From an uncultured Eubacteriales bacterium (lineage in GTDB: Bacteria; Bacillota; Clostridia; Oscillospirales; Acutalibacteraceae), in contig CAKSPZ010000002.1 of NCBI GenBank assembly GCA_934486635.1, positions 310,001 to 374,000 on the forward strand: a stretch of 64,000 bases of DNA, read 5' to 3'. The stretch's first letter is position 1; each line of letters starts with the position of its first letter. A program made the translations under genes and the position numbers. The notes under the pieces were generated by a model. That model did no database searches, was not told where the DNA came from, and saw only the letters and a list, made by a program, of their open reading frames with translations. Shown in pieces: positions 34,591 through 42,175 of this stretch.

Positions 34591-34940
34591 AAAAACTCCT
34601 TTTAGTATAGTGATATAATTAAGTATAAACTAAATTTTTATAAAATAAAAACAATTTTTTTTTAAATAAATTTAAAATTAAAAATTAAATATTAAGAATA
34701 CAGTTAGTTTTAAAAATAAATATGCATTAAAAAGCCTTTTAAAGATAGAACATATGCGGTGAGTGAGGTTTTCAACTTTTTCCACAGACTTTTCCACAGC
34801 TATTTTATAAAATACGGAAATATTCAGGCAATAAATTTACAATTAGTATAAATTCAAGGTGATGAATTTTAAATGTAATTTTTGTATATAATATAGATTT
34901 TTATAAAAAATTTAATAATAAATAAAATAGGAGTGAAAAA
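34591..34940. other. AT-rich divergent intergenic region with tandem DnaA-box-like words
   Basis: No gene is seen. The notable content is TTTTCCACA at 34778-34786 and again at 34790-34798, 12 bases apart, identical to the best box in the oriC segment (8021-8029). The region lies between divergent ogg and the gene at 34941. Confidence 0.6.
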
Positions 34941-35210
34941 ATGATAAAAGGAATCAATAAAAATGTGATAGAAGTATCCGAAACAGGCAATAAGTATTAT
35001 GAAAAAGCTATTTTGTTTGTAAAACCTGAATATTCAGATATACAAAAAGAACTTTTAGCAAAAGAAGCAAAAAAGTTTTTACGTAATATGGATGTACCAT
35101 CAACATTAAAACAATCAAGTAAAACAGTTTACTGGACATTAAGGTTGGGTATAGCTGCATTATTAGGAGCGTTAACTTCAATAATATTAATTAATACATT
35201 AACGTTTTAA
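34941..35210 (+). CDS. Small protein with C-terminal membrane helix, unknown
   Basis: 89 residues. The soluble N-terminal part (KYYEKAILFVKPEYSDIQKELLAKEAKKFL) is followed by a single hydrophobic segment (about 66-86), as in a tail-anchored protein. AGGAGTGA precedes the ATG. It is followed by the tRNA-Ser promoter. I do not recognise the family. Confidence 0.7.
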   Translation: MIKGINKNVIEVSETGNKYYEKAILFVKPEYSDIQKELLAKEAKKFLRNMDVPSTLKQSSKTVYWTLRLGIAALLGALTSIILINTLTF

Positions 35211-35219
35211 TTTATCTAT

Positions 35220-35248
35220 TTGACATATATGAGATATTATTTTATAAT
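35220..35248 (+). promoter_or_regulatory. tRNA-Ser promoter
   Basis: TTGACA (35220-35225), 17 bases, TATAAT (35243-35248). Perfect consensus. Confidence 0.88.
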
Positions 35249-35271
35249 TAAAATGTGTTTGTATATATTGT

Positions 35272-35360
35272 GGAGAGATATCGAAGTGGTCATAACGGGG
35301 CTGACTCGAAATCAGTTTGCGAGCAATCGCACGGGGGTTCGAATCCCCCTCTCTCCGCCA
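35272..35360 (+). tRNA. tRNA-Ser (anticodon CGA)
   Basis: 89 bases including an encoded CCA. GGAGAGA pairs with TCTCTCC as acceptor stem. The anticodon loop CTCGAAA gives CGA, reading UCG. A long variable arm (TTTGCGAGCAATCGCAC) marks it as a class II serine tRNA, and GGTTCGAATCC is the T arm. Confidence 0.97.
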
Positions 35361-35420
35361 AATTAAAGGGTATCTTTTGATACAAAATTAGGTTGATTAT
35401 GTTTTTTTATAAAGGGGAAA

Positions 35421-36683
35421 ATGATGTTGAAAAGTTTATTTTGTTCGCTTCTGACTGGAATCTTGATGTTGTTTCAAGTTCAGGGAGGAATAACAGCTTT
35501 TAATACAAGCTGTCCACAAGAATCTGCATACAATGCAGAACTGGCTACGTATTTGTTTAATAACTGTTCTCAAAATGCTGATATAATAGATACAGATAAA
35601 TATGAACTGTTTGTTTCAGGTGAACATCATGCTACGCAGAAAAATTTTGATGTTGAAATGAATATAATTAAAAATTTGTCTGAAAAATCTAATTTAAAAT
35701 ATATTATTGCAGAAACTAGCATGACTCATGCATTATTAATAAATAATTACTTAAAAACAGGAAATATTGAAAACCTTAATATTGTTATGAATTCCCTTAA
35801 AGGGACTTTTAGCGGTAGCAATGAAAATTATAAGTTTTTGCAAGACCTTTATGAGTTTAATAAAACCCTTCCTGAAGATAAAAAACTTACATATTTAGGA
35901 ATGGATATTGAGCATCAATACAATTTAGCAATAGGATATTTGTGGGATATAGATTTAAGAAAAGGACCATTTGAAAAATTAGAAAAATTTATAAATGATT
36001 GTAAACAAGGTGAAAGTGACGAAGAAAAACTTTTATCTTTGGAAACAATTTATAAGGATGTAAATGAAAATGCTCAATTATATTCAGGAAAATTGGGAGA
36101 TGAATTTTGGACATTTGAGTATTTGATTAGAAACACCATTAACGGAATTAAGTGTTATGTTATGGATAGTAAGGGCGAGCATTTAAATTCAAATATTTTT
36201 AGAGAAAAAGCAATTACAGAAAATTTTTATAAGATTTATGAACATTTTCCTAAAGGAAAATATTATGGTCAATGGGGACTAGAGCATACTTTTTTAAATA
36301 ACGTAAAAACAGATAACCATCCTGATTATGAACAACGAATTGCAACGGCATTAAATAATAGAGAAGATTCTCCGATTAAAAATAAGGTATATTCAATGGC
36401 AATTGTATATGTTGATTCATTTTTTATGAATCCCAATAATCCTAAACATCCCAATAAAATATGCAGGGTTAATTCGAAAAATGAAGATAATGCAGATAGT
36501 AATACTTTAGAATTTTGTGCACAAGATAAAATTCAATTTTTTAAACTGGATGCACAAGATAGTCCGTTTTCTAAGAAGTTATATTTACTTGGTAATATAA
36601 CAAAGGCAGGTTGTACAACTGATTATTTTAAAGGGTTAGTACTTGTGAAAAATTCTTCAGCTTGTACATATTGGGGTCAATAA
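35421..36683 (+). CDS. Secreted EreA/ChaN-like putative hydrolase
   Basis: 420 residues. A hydrophobic signal peptide (about residues 3-26) is followed by FVSGEHHATQKNFDVEMNII, KYIIAETSM, LTYLGMDIEHQ and YYGQWGLEH. The spacing of GExH, (I/A)ET, GMD and GLEH recalls the erythromycin-esterase/TraB-like superfamily (metal-free or metal hydrolases). This is a fold-level guess, and no substrate can be named. Ten-odd Cys residues and export suggest disulfides. AAGGGG precedes two adjacent ATGs. Confidence 0.55.
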   Translation: MMLKSLFCSLLTGILMLFQVQGGITAFNTSCPQESAYNAELATYLFNNCSQNADIIDTDKYELFVSGEHHATQKNFDVEMNIIKNLSEKSNLKYIIAETSMTHALLINNYLKTGNIENLNIVMNSLKGTFSGSNENYKFLQDLYEFNKTLPEDKKLTYLGMDIEHQYNLAIGYLWDIDLRKGPFEKLEKFINDCKQGESDEEKLLSLETIYKDVNENAQLYSGKLGDEFWTFEYLIRNTINGIKCYVMDSKGEHLNSNIFREKAITENFYKIYEHFPKGKYYGQWGLEHTFLNNVKTDNHPDYEQRIATALNNREDSPIKNKVYSMAIVYVDSFFMNPNNPKHPNKICRVNSKNEDNADSNTLEFCAQDKIQFFKLDAQDSPFSKKLYLLGNITKAGCTTDYFKGLVLVKNSSACTYWGQ

Positions 36684-36860
36684 ATAAAAGTTTAATTTAT
36701 TGCGTTGGCTAAGTTAATGTCACGAAAATGGTAGGTTAGAACTTCTGGAGTAAATAATTTTTAGATAGAGGTTATTAAAAAAGCAAATGTTTTGGCTCGT
36801 GTAGCAATAGATAATATTGAGTATAATAAAATTTATATTAATTAATTTTTTGATTTAGAA

Positions 36861-36911
36861 AAAGGGCGTCGGCGCAGTTTTGCGGTATAGGAAACTGCGC
36901 CGACGCCCTTT
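36861..36911. terminator. Family I hairpin (loop TGCGGTATAGG)
   Basis: A 20-base perfect stem starting AAAGGGCGTCGGCGCAGTTT (36861-36880) pairs with 36892-36911. The 11-base loop contains GCGGTATAGG. It separates convergent genes and has A/T ends on both sides. Positions 36684-36860 hold no supported gene. Confidence 0.85.
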
Positions 36912-36932
36912 ATTATTTTAATTTAATAAAAA

Positions 36933-37664
36933 TTACATTTTACAAGAAATTTTAATATTTAGCCATCCAAGGGCGGCTTCAAATATTTTAAGGTCATTTC
37001 TATACCTTAAAATAGTATAAGCGGCTTCTTTTTTGACCCATTTATAAGTTTCGATTTCGCTATTTTGTATTTTTACATTTTTAGAATTAGATTGAGCTAA
37101 GAAAATAACTACTTTCTTTTTTACTCGTCCGAATAATCGATATACACTGGTTTTTCTAAAGCCATCTAAAATAACTACATCTAAATCGGTTTCTTCTTTT
37201 ATTTCACGTAAAGCAGTTTGTTCTTCAGTTTCACCAACTTCAATGTGTCCTTTTGGAAATCCCCAATGTAATCCATTTTTATTTTTGACTAAAAGAAAAT
37301 AATATTCTCCATTTGACTCATGAAAAATAACAGCACCACATGATTTTTCGTATAAACAAGATAATTTATAATGCCCTTGATTTTTAATCCTGGATAAACG
37401 ACTTCTTATTTCAGGTGAATAATAAATAGTATCTTGTGGGGCTAAAATCAATTTTTCTCGTTGTCCCATACCTTTATTGGCGATTGCAATGACAGTTCCG
37501 GTTAAATATTTTTGGAGTTGTTTGTTTGAAATCACGTAGACTTTTTTATTATACATCCTATTAAGAGGATCTACAATATGAGCAATATATAATGGAGGAC
37601 AATATTTTGCATTTTCTCCGTAAGCAGAACCGTCAATCACCACCTCAAAATTTTTTCCAAGCAT
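36933..37664 (-). CDS. Nudix hydrolase with N-terminal PPase-like domain
   Basis: 243 residues. The first ~95 (IDGSAYGENAKYCPPLYIAH... GKGMGQREKLILAPQD) weakly recall the family I inorganic pyrophosphatase barrel. The C-terminal half is a clear Nudix domain with the box GHIEVGETEEQTALREIKEE. Nudix enzymes cleave nucleoside diphosphates linked to another moiety. The fusion could couple pyrophosphate-related chemistry, but the N-terminal match is loose. AGGGAG precedes the ATG at wide spacing. Confidence 0.72.
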   Translation of the reverse strand: MLGKNFEVVIDGSAYGENAKYCPPLYIAHIVDPLNRMYNKKVYVISNKQLQKYLTGTVIAIANKGMGQREKLILAPQDTIYYSPEIRSRLSRIKNQGHYKLSCLYEKSCGAVIFHESNGEYYFLLVKNKNGLHWGFPKGHIEVGETEEQTALREIKEETDLDVVILDGFRKTSVYRLFGRVKKKVVIFLAQSNSKNVKIQNSEIETYKWVKKEAAYTILRYRNDLKIFEAALGWLNIKISCKM

Positions 37665-37856
37665 CGTATTATCACGCTCCCTAATAATTATATTCTACAT
37701 GGGGAAAGAGATAAATTCAAGGGAAAAATAGTTTAATTTATGAAAAAAACTTCAACAACTTGTAGAAAAATATATTTTATAGAAATATATTGTAAAAAAT
37801 GAAATGAATTTATATGTTGTTTAATTTTTTAACAGTAGATTTTGTGTCTACAAAAC

Positions 37857-37889
37857 AAAAAGTCCACCTAATACCTTGGTGAACTTTTT
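37857..37889 (-). terminator. Terminator of the Nif11-like peptide gene
   Basis: On the minus strand, AGTTCACC pairs with GGTGGACT (one G-U) and TTTTTG follows. It begins 4 bases past the stop. Confidence 0.8.
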
Positions 37890-37892
37890 TAT

Positions 37893-38213
37893 TTATATAG
37901 AAAAAATATTATCTAATAGGTGGCGAATCGCTTGTTCACGATTTATACCACCAGATACATTTTCTAGTTCTGTATCATTTAATGCAGAGTTGGTCTTTAT
38001 ATATTCATTTTGATATGTAACTAATTCGTCTATCGTAAAATAATATCCTTCTTCTTTCAAAAGTGGTAAGAATTCTTCTGCCATTAATTTTTCTAAATCA
38101 AATTCATTTAATGCATAGCCTGAATATTTTTTGTTTGCTTCAATTATTCTGTGTCGGAAATCTATATCAGTAGCAATAGTATCATAGAATCGCTTTACGT
38201 TCTCTATCGACAT
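37893..38213 (-). CDS. Nif11-type leader peptide (RiPP precursor-like)
   Basis: 106 residues from ATG 38213 (MSIENVKRFYDTIATD), placed by GGGGGT upstream. The N-terminal part is a Nif11 leader (ENVKRFYDTIATDIDFRHRI, then GYYFTIDELVTYQ). It ends with SALNDTELENVSGG, the double-Gly cleavage motif of Nif11/NHLP precursors. The short core after GG is INREQAIRHLLDNIFSI and has no Cys, so lanthionine rings are impossible. No maturase, protease or exporter gene is nearby. It has its own promoter. Confidence 0.8.
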   Translation of the reverse strand: MSIENVKRFYDTIATDIDFRHRIIEANKKYSGYALNEFDLEKLMAEEFLPLLKEEGYYFTIDELVTYQNEYIKTNSALNDTELENVSGGINREQAIRHLLDNIFSI

Positions 38214-38244
38214 AATATTTACCCCCATCTATGTATTATGTATA

Positions 38245-38273
38245 ATTATATCATTTTTTATGAAATTTGTAAA
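38245..38273 (-). promoter_or_regulatory. Promoter of the Nif11-like gene
   Basis: Minus strand TTTACA (38268-38273), 17 bases, TATAAT (38245-38250). Confidence 0.7.
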
Positions 38274-38316
38274 CGAACATAATGTATTTTTTTATGGGTA
38301 TTATTTTTACTTTTTA

Positions 38317-38345
38317 TTGTAATTTTATTTTATTTATGATAAAAT
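38317..38345 (+). promoter_or_regulatory. Putative rubrerythrin promoter
   Basis: TTGTAA (38317-38322), 17 bases, TAAAAT (38340-38345). Confidence 0.55.
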
Positions 38346-38405
38346 AGTATATATCATTTATGTTTAGTCCAAAATTATTTTGGATTAATTTAAGGAGGTT
38401 TTTTT

Positions 38406-38945
38406 ATGAATTTTAAAGGGAGTAAAACAGAAGCTAATTTATTAACTGCTTTTGCTGGGGAATCTCAAGCTAGAAATAAATATACTTATTATGCTTCAGC
38501 TGCTCGTAAAGATGGATATCAACAAATTGCAGATATTTTTGAAAAAACTGCAGATAATGAAAAAGAACACGCTAAATTATGGTTTAAATATCTTCACAAC
38601 GGCGCTGTTCCTGGTACAGAAGAAAATTTAAAGGATGCTGCAGCTGGTGAAAAGTATGAGTGGACCCAAATGTATAAGGAGTTTGCAGAAGTCGCTGAAG
38701 AAGAGGGATTTTTGGAAATTGCTAATGCTATGCGTTTAGTTGCTGATGTTGAGAAAGAACATGAGAAAAGATATAATACTTTACTCGAAAATGTTAAGAA
38801 CAACAAGGTCTTTGAAAAAGATAACGTTGTTGTTTGGATTTGTAGAAATTGTGGGCATGTTTATGTCGGGAATGTTGCTCCTGATTTATGTCCTACTTGT
38901 AAGCATCCTCAGGCTTATTTTGAAATTAAAGCAGAAAATTATTAA
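38406..38945 (+). CDS. rbr: Rubrerythrin
   Basis: NADH-linked peroxidase of anaerobes, 179 residues. The N-terminal ferritin-like domain has two ExxH-type diiron motifs (AFAGESQARNKY, EKTADNEKEHAKLW, AEVAEEEGFLEIANAM, VADVEKEHEKRY). The C-terminal rubredoxin domain is WICRNCGHVYVG...DLCPTCKHP. AAGGAGG precedes ATG 38406. Electron donors may include the rubredoxin at 19151. Confidence 0.97.
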   Translation: MNFKGSKTEANLLTAFAGESQARNKYTYYASAARKDGYQQIADIFEKTADNEKEHAKLWFKYLHNGAVPGTEENLKDAAAGEKYEWTQMYKEFAEVAEEEGFLEIANAMRLVADVEKEHEKRYNTLLENVKNNKVFEKDNVVVWICRNCGHVYVGNVAPDLCPTCKHPQAYFEIKAENY

Positions 38946-38952
38946 TGTTTAT

Positions 38953-38986
38953 AAGAAGTCAGGCTTTTTTCTTGGCTTCTTTTTTT
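38953..38986 (+). terminator. Rubrerythrin terminator
   Basis: AAGAAGTCAGG pairs with CTTGGCTTCTT (two G-T) and is followed by a T-run. It starts 7 bases after the stop. Confidence 0.82.
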
Positions 38987-38991
38987 ATAGG

Positions 38992-39127
38992 GAAGGTGCC
39001 GTGCGGCGTCGAGCAATATATTTAAATTGGCTCGACGCCATGTTAAAGGGGACGCCCGGCGAAGCCGGGCGTCCCCTTTAACAATCCTACATAAATTGAA
39101 AATTTATGTAGGATACACGGTACCTTC
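38992..39127. repeat. Family II cloverleaf element, near-ideal copy
   Basis: Outer stem GAAGGTGCCGTG (38992-39003) pairs with CACGGTACCTTC (39116-39127) with one G-T. Arm 1 is GGCGTCGAGC/GCTCGACGCC (39005-39039). Arm 2 is a 20-base perfect stem (39041-39060/39064-39083) with a GAA triloop. Arm 3 is a 14-base perfect stem starting ATCCTACATAAATT (39084-39097/39101-39114), again with GAA. Only three junction bases are free. It lies between convergent rbr and the M14 peptidase gene; rbr already has its own terminator upstream. Confidence 0.92.
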
Positions 39128-39152
39128 ATGCTTTGGATTCCCGGAAACTTAT

Positions 39153-40061
39153 TTAAATAACGCTACAATAAACAAGCATAGATTCAAGTTTTTGATATAT
39201 ATCATTAATATCATCAATTGGTAATGGGTTTTGACCTTTACCGATTTCAACAGTAAATGCAGGCTTTGAAAAAGCATTAATAAACCAATCTTTAAATCCA
39301 CCACCTACAGCTAACCCTTCTGGAGCAGATAACTCATATCCACTAAGTTCAGCCATAACTTTACCCATATACGCAGAAATTGATGGAGTATTTTTTCCGT
39401 AATTCCAATAAATTTCTTCACCTTGACTATGAAATGCTATAGCATGTTTAAAGTTGATTGATTTACATAAATCTACAAGAAGTTTAGATTCAGGTTCACT
39501 TTCAGGATGAGGTCCACCATATCTGGTAGGGCCTGGACCAACTATATTATTATTTATTTCTAGTTGATGCAGTTCCTCCCAGTTAGCATTAAAGTTGTGA
39601 TTTAAGTCTACACCTCGTGCATTAGATTGCCATGAAGTAGTGTCTCCGTAATTCATAATGCTATTTACTAGGTTTTCATAAGGACCAGCTTTTTTAGATC
39701 CATGGATAGAAATTTCAACACCATCAGGATTAATGCATGGAATAACAAATAAACTATATTTATTTAAAAAATGTTGCATATCAACTTCACAGAATTTTCT
39801 GCTATGTTTAATAGAATCACACATATTTCCTATGAACATTAAAACTAATAAACTTGTTAACCATTCCATACCATGAAATGCAGATACAAAAAGTACTGGA
39901 TTATTAGAAGAACCAATTTTTAAACAATGTATATCTCTATTACATAAACTTTTTCCAAGAATATTACATTCTACAAACGAATATTCTTTACAAATAGCGT
40001 TTATTAATTTTTCACGCATATCCATATCAAATTGAGAACAAGGTATAAAATTATTTAACAT
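39153..40061 (-). CDS. M14-family zinc carboxypeptidase
   Basis: 302 residues, no signal peptide. Zinc ligands HGME (His and Glu near residue 64) and the third His in AIAFHSQGEEIYW. Substrate residues are in INPDGVE and RGVDLNHNFNANW, and the catalytic Glu in PAFTVEIGKG. It resembles gamma-D-glutamyl-diamino acid peptidases acting on wall-derived peptides, probably cytoplasmic recycling (inference). Confidence 0.88.
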   Translation of the reverse strand: MLNNFIPCSQFDMDMREKLINAICKEYSFVECNILGKSLCNRDIHCLKIGSSNNPVLFVSAFHGMEWLTSLLVLMFIGNMCDSIKHSRKFCEVDMQHFLNKYSLFVIPCINPDGVEISIHGSKKAGPYENLVNSIMNYGDTTSWQSNARGVDLNHNFNANWEELHQLEINNNIVGPGPTRYGGPHPESEPESKLLVDLCKSINFKHAIAFHSQGEEIYWNYGKNTPSISAYMGKVMAELSGYELSAPEGLAVGGGFKDWFINAFSKPAFTVEIGKGQNPLPIDDINDIYQKLESMLVYCSVI

Positions 40062-40177
40062 ATATGAATCACCTCGATTATTTTTATGAAGGTTGATTTA
40101 ATTAGTAATATATGATATGGTGTATTGAGAAATAAATGTACAAAAAATTTAAAAATATAAAAAGTGGTGACATAAAA

Positions 40178-40735
40178 ATGGATTTAAAAGAAGAAAAAAT
40201 TAGTAATGAGGATATATTTAAAGGACGACTTTTATATATACACAAAGATAAAGTAATGCTTCAAAATAAAAAAGAAGCATCACGAGAAGTAGTTTCACAT
40301 CCGGGTGGAGTATGCATAGCAGCATTAACAGAAAATAATGAACTTTTATTTGTTAAACAATATCGTTATCCTATGCATCAAGTAGTTCTTGAGTTACCTG
40401 CAGGAACGTTAGTACCGGGTAAAAATCCACTTGATGAAGGAGTAAGAGAACTAAAAGAAGAAACCGGAGCAATTGGAAAAGGATATATGAGTTTAGGTAA
40501 GTTATATCCGAGTCCAGGGTATTGCGATGAAATAATACATTTGTATTTTTGTCATATAGACCATTTTGAAGAAACTAATTTTGATGAAGATGAATTTTTA
40601 ATAACAGAAAAAATACCAATTGAAAAAGCTGTGTATATGGTTTTAAATGGAGAAATCCCAGATTCAAAAACACAAGTTGCTGTTTTAAAAACGTATATGT
40701 TTTTAAAAATGGGTAGTTTAAATGTTAATGAATAA
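40178..40735 (+). CDS. nudF: ADP-ribose pyrophosphatase (Nudix, NudF type)
   Basis: 185 residues. Nudix box region LPAGTLVPGKNPLDEGVREL followed by KEETGA, with the upstream FVKQYRYP and SHPGGVCIAAL typical of ADP-ribose hydrolases. The start is ATG 40178 (MDLKEEKISNEDIF), preceded by GTGGTGA; family alignment supports this and not the upstream ATG at 40136. Confidence 0.9.
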   Translation: MDLKEEKISNEDIFKGRLLYIHKDKVMLQNKKEASREVVSHPGGVCIAALTENNELLFVKQYRYPMHQVVLELPAGTLVPGKNPLDEGVRELKEETGAIGKGYMSLGKLYPSPGYCDEIIHLYFCHIDHFEETNFDEDEFLITEKIPIEKAVYMVLNGEIPDSKTQVAVLKTYMFLKMGSLNVNE

Positions 40736-40767
40736 TTAAGTGTAAAATAATTTAATAAAGAGGCAGG

Positions 40768-40799
40768 GGAGGCGGCAGCCTGTATAGGCTGCCGCCTCC
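40768..40799. terminator. nudF terminator, Family I-like hairpin
   Basis: GGAGGCGGCAGCC (40768-40780) pairs perfectly with 40787-40799. Its ten innermost bases, CCTGTATAGG, match 8 of 10 positions of GCGGTATAGG, with the outer two now paired. T-rich sequence follows. Confidence 0.75.
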
Positions 40800-40802
40800 T
40801 TT

Positions 40803-40967
40803 TTATTTATTTTTGTGTTTATAATAGTTACAACTAGGAGTATCTGGGTTACGATTTTTAATTCTAGGATAAATGCAATGACCACAATATAAAATAAAAA
40901 ATCTATTATTACGTTTATAATAGTGCTGTACAAAAAAATTACAAGTTTTACAAGTTGAATTTTGCAT
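40803..40967 (-). CDS. Small Cys-rich protein, unknown
   Basis: 54 residues from ATG 40967 with GAGGT upstream. Five Cys in CKTCNFF, CGHC and a final PSC suggest zinc binding. It is rich in Tyr, Asn and Lys (MQNSTCKTCNFFVQHYYKR). It is divergent from an XRE regulator across a strong inverted repeat, the same design as at 33167-33632. Confidence 0.72.
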   Translation of the reverse strand: MQNSTCKTCNFFVQHYYKRNNRFFILYCGHCIYPRIKNRNPDTPSCNYYKHKNK

Positions 40968-40992
40968 TCTTTTAACCTCTATACTTTATTTT

Positions 40993-41032
40993 ATGCAAAA
41001 ACCGCATAAAAATCAATATGCGGTTTTCGCAT
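40993..41032. promoter_or_regulatory. Operator-like inverted repeat between Cys-rich and XRE genes
   Basis: ATGCAAAAACCGCATA (40993-41008) and TATGCGGTTTTCGCAT (41017-41032) match at 15 of 16 positions, with an eight-base spacer. Located in the divergent promoter region; probably bound by the adjacent XRE protein (inference). Confidence 0.65.
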
Positions 41033-41063
41033 ATGGTATCCTCTTTATGTAGGTGATATTATT

Positions 41064-41261
41064 ATGTATAAGAGGTTGAAAGATTTAAGAGAAGATAATG
41101 ATTTGACACAGAAAAAAGTTGCGGATATATTAGGAATTAGTCAGACGACTTATTCTAGATACGAAAACGGTATTTTGGATATTCCAAGCAAGGTTTTAAT
41201 TCAATTAGCAAAGTTTTATAATGTAAGTATTGATTTTTTATTGGAACTATATGAGGACTAG
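41064..41261 (+). CDS. XRE-family HTH regulator (b)
   Basis: 65 residues, one HTH domain: LKDLREDNDLTQKKVADILG, ISQTTYSRYENGILDIPSKV, LAKFYNVSIDFLLEL. AGGTGA precedes ATG 41064. Probably represses itself and the divergent small gene. Confidence 0.88.
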   Translation: MYKRLKDLREDNDLTQKKVADILGISQTTYSRYENGILDIPSKVLIQLAKFYNVSIDFLLELYED

Positions 41262-41285
41262 TTCCAATAAATTTATATAGTTAAA

Positions 41286-41319
41286 GAGTGCGGTGGCATC
41301 CATCGGATGCACCGCACTC
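41286..41319. terminator. Bidirectional hairpin after XRE (b) and rsmI
   Basis: GAGTGCGGTG (41286-41295) pairs with CACCGCACTC (41310-41319) and continues as CATCC/GGATG with a bulged G. It lies between convergent genes. Confidence 0.78.
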
Positions 41320-41344
41320 CCTTGTTTTTATTTAGTTTTTACCT

Positions 41345-42175
41345 TTATTGTTCTATTAGGCCTTTATATATATCACTCTTTTTTAAACCGGTTGATTTAG
41401 CTATTTGTTTCGCTGCATCTTTAACTGTACAATCTTTACTTAAAAGAGATTGAGCCATTTTTATTGCGTTAGGTAATGTAATTGTTTCAATTTCTGGTTG
41501 CTGTTTATATCCTTCAATAACTAATACAATTTCTCCTTTTGCGGGTTCATTTTCATATTTAATTACGGCTTGTTTAAGTGTAGTTCGTATTACTTCTTCA
41601 TGAATTTTTGTGAGTTCTCGTACTATTACAATTCTACGATTACCTAATGTATTTAAAAGATCTTTTAATGTTCGCAAAAGTTTATGTGGTGCTTCGTAAA
41701 ATACCATGGTACGAGGTTCATTTTTTATACTATCTAAATGTGAAAACCTGCTTTTTTTCGTGACACTTAAAAATCCTTCAAAGGTAAATCGTCCGGTAGG
41801 AAGACCAGATATAGCAAGTGCGGATACAAACGCACAAGGGCCTGGAATAACACTGATTTCTATCCCGACTTCTGCACACTGCGATACAAGTTCTTCACCT
41901 GGATCTGAAATTGCGGGCATTCCTGCGTCACTTACCAGTACGCATGTTTCTCCAGATAAAATTCGGTTACGTATATATATTCCTTTTTCATGTTTATTGT
42001 GTTCAAAATAACTTATCATAGGTTTCTTAATAGATAAATGATTTAATAACTTTACAGTTACTCTTGTATCTTCTGCTGCTATAAAATCAGTCTCTTTCAT
42101 TGCTTGTATTGCACGCGGTGATATATCGTTTAAATTACCTATTGGTGTACCTAATACTATCAATTTTCCACTCAT
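41345..42175 (-). CDS. rsmI: 16S rRNA 2'-O-ribose C1402 methyltransferase
   Basis: 276 residues of the tetrapyrrole-methylase fold. LIVLGTPIGNLNDISPRAIQ, AAEDTRVT, SDAGMPAISDPG and IPGPCAFVSALAISGLP are family signatures. A C-terminal helical domain follows. The start overlaps the end of the trmN6-like gene by four bases (ATGA), as with yabB-yabC in B. subtilis. Confidence 0.95.
   Translation of the reverse strand: MSGKLIVLGTPIGNLNDISPRAIQAMKETDFIAAEDTRVTVKLLNHLSIKKPMISYFEHNKHEKGIYIRNRILSGETCVLVSDAGMPAISDPGEELVSQCAEVGIEISVIPGPCAFVSALAISGLPTGRFTFEGFLSVTKKSRFSHLDSIKNEPRTMVFYEAPHKLLRTLKDLLNTLGNRRIVIVRELTKIHEEVIRTTLKQAVIKYENEPAKGEIVLVIEGYKQQPEIETITLPNAIKMAQSLLSKDCTVKDAAKQIAKSTGLKKSDIYKGLIEQ

Noticed and set aside
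36760..36845. Possible gene remnant (reads EVIKKANVLARVAIDNIEYNKIYIN)
   Set aside because: No ribosome site, start codon or recognisable family; the frame is only about 25 codons.
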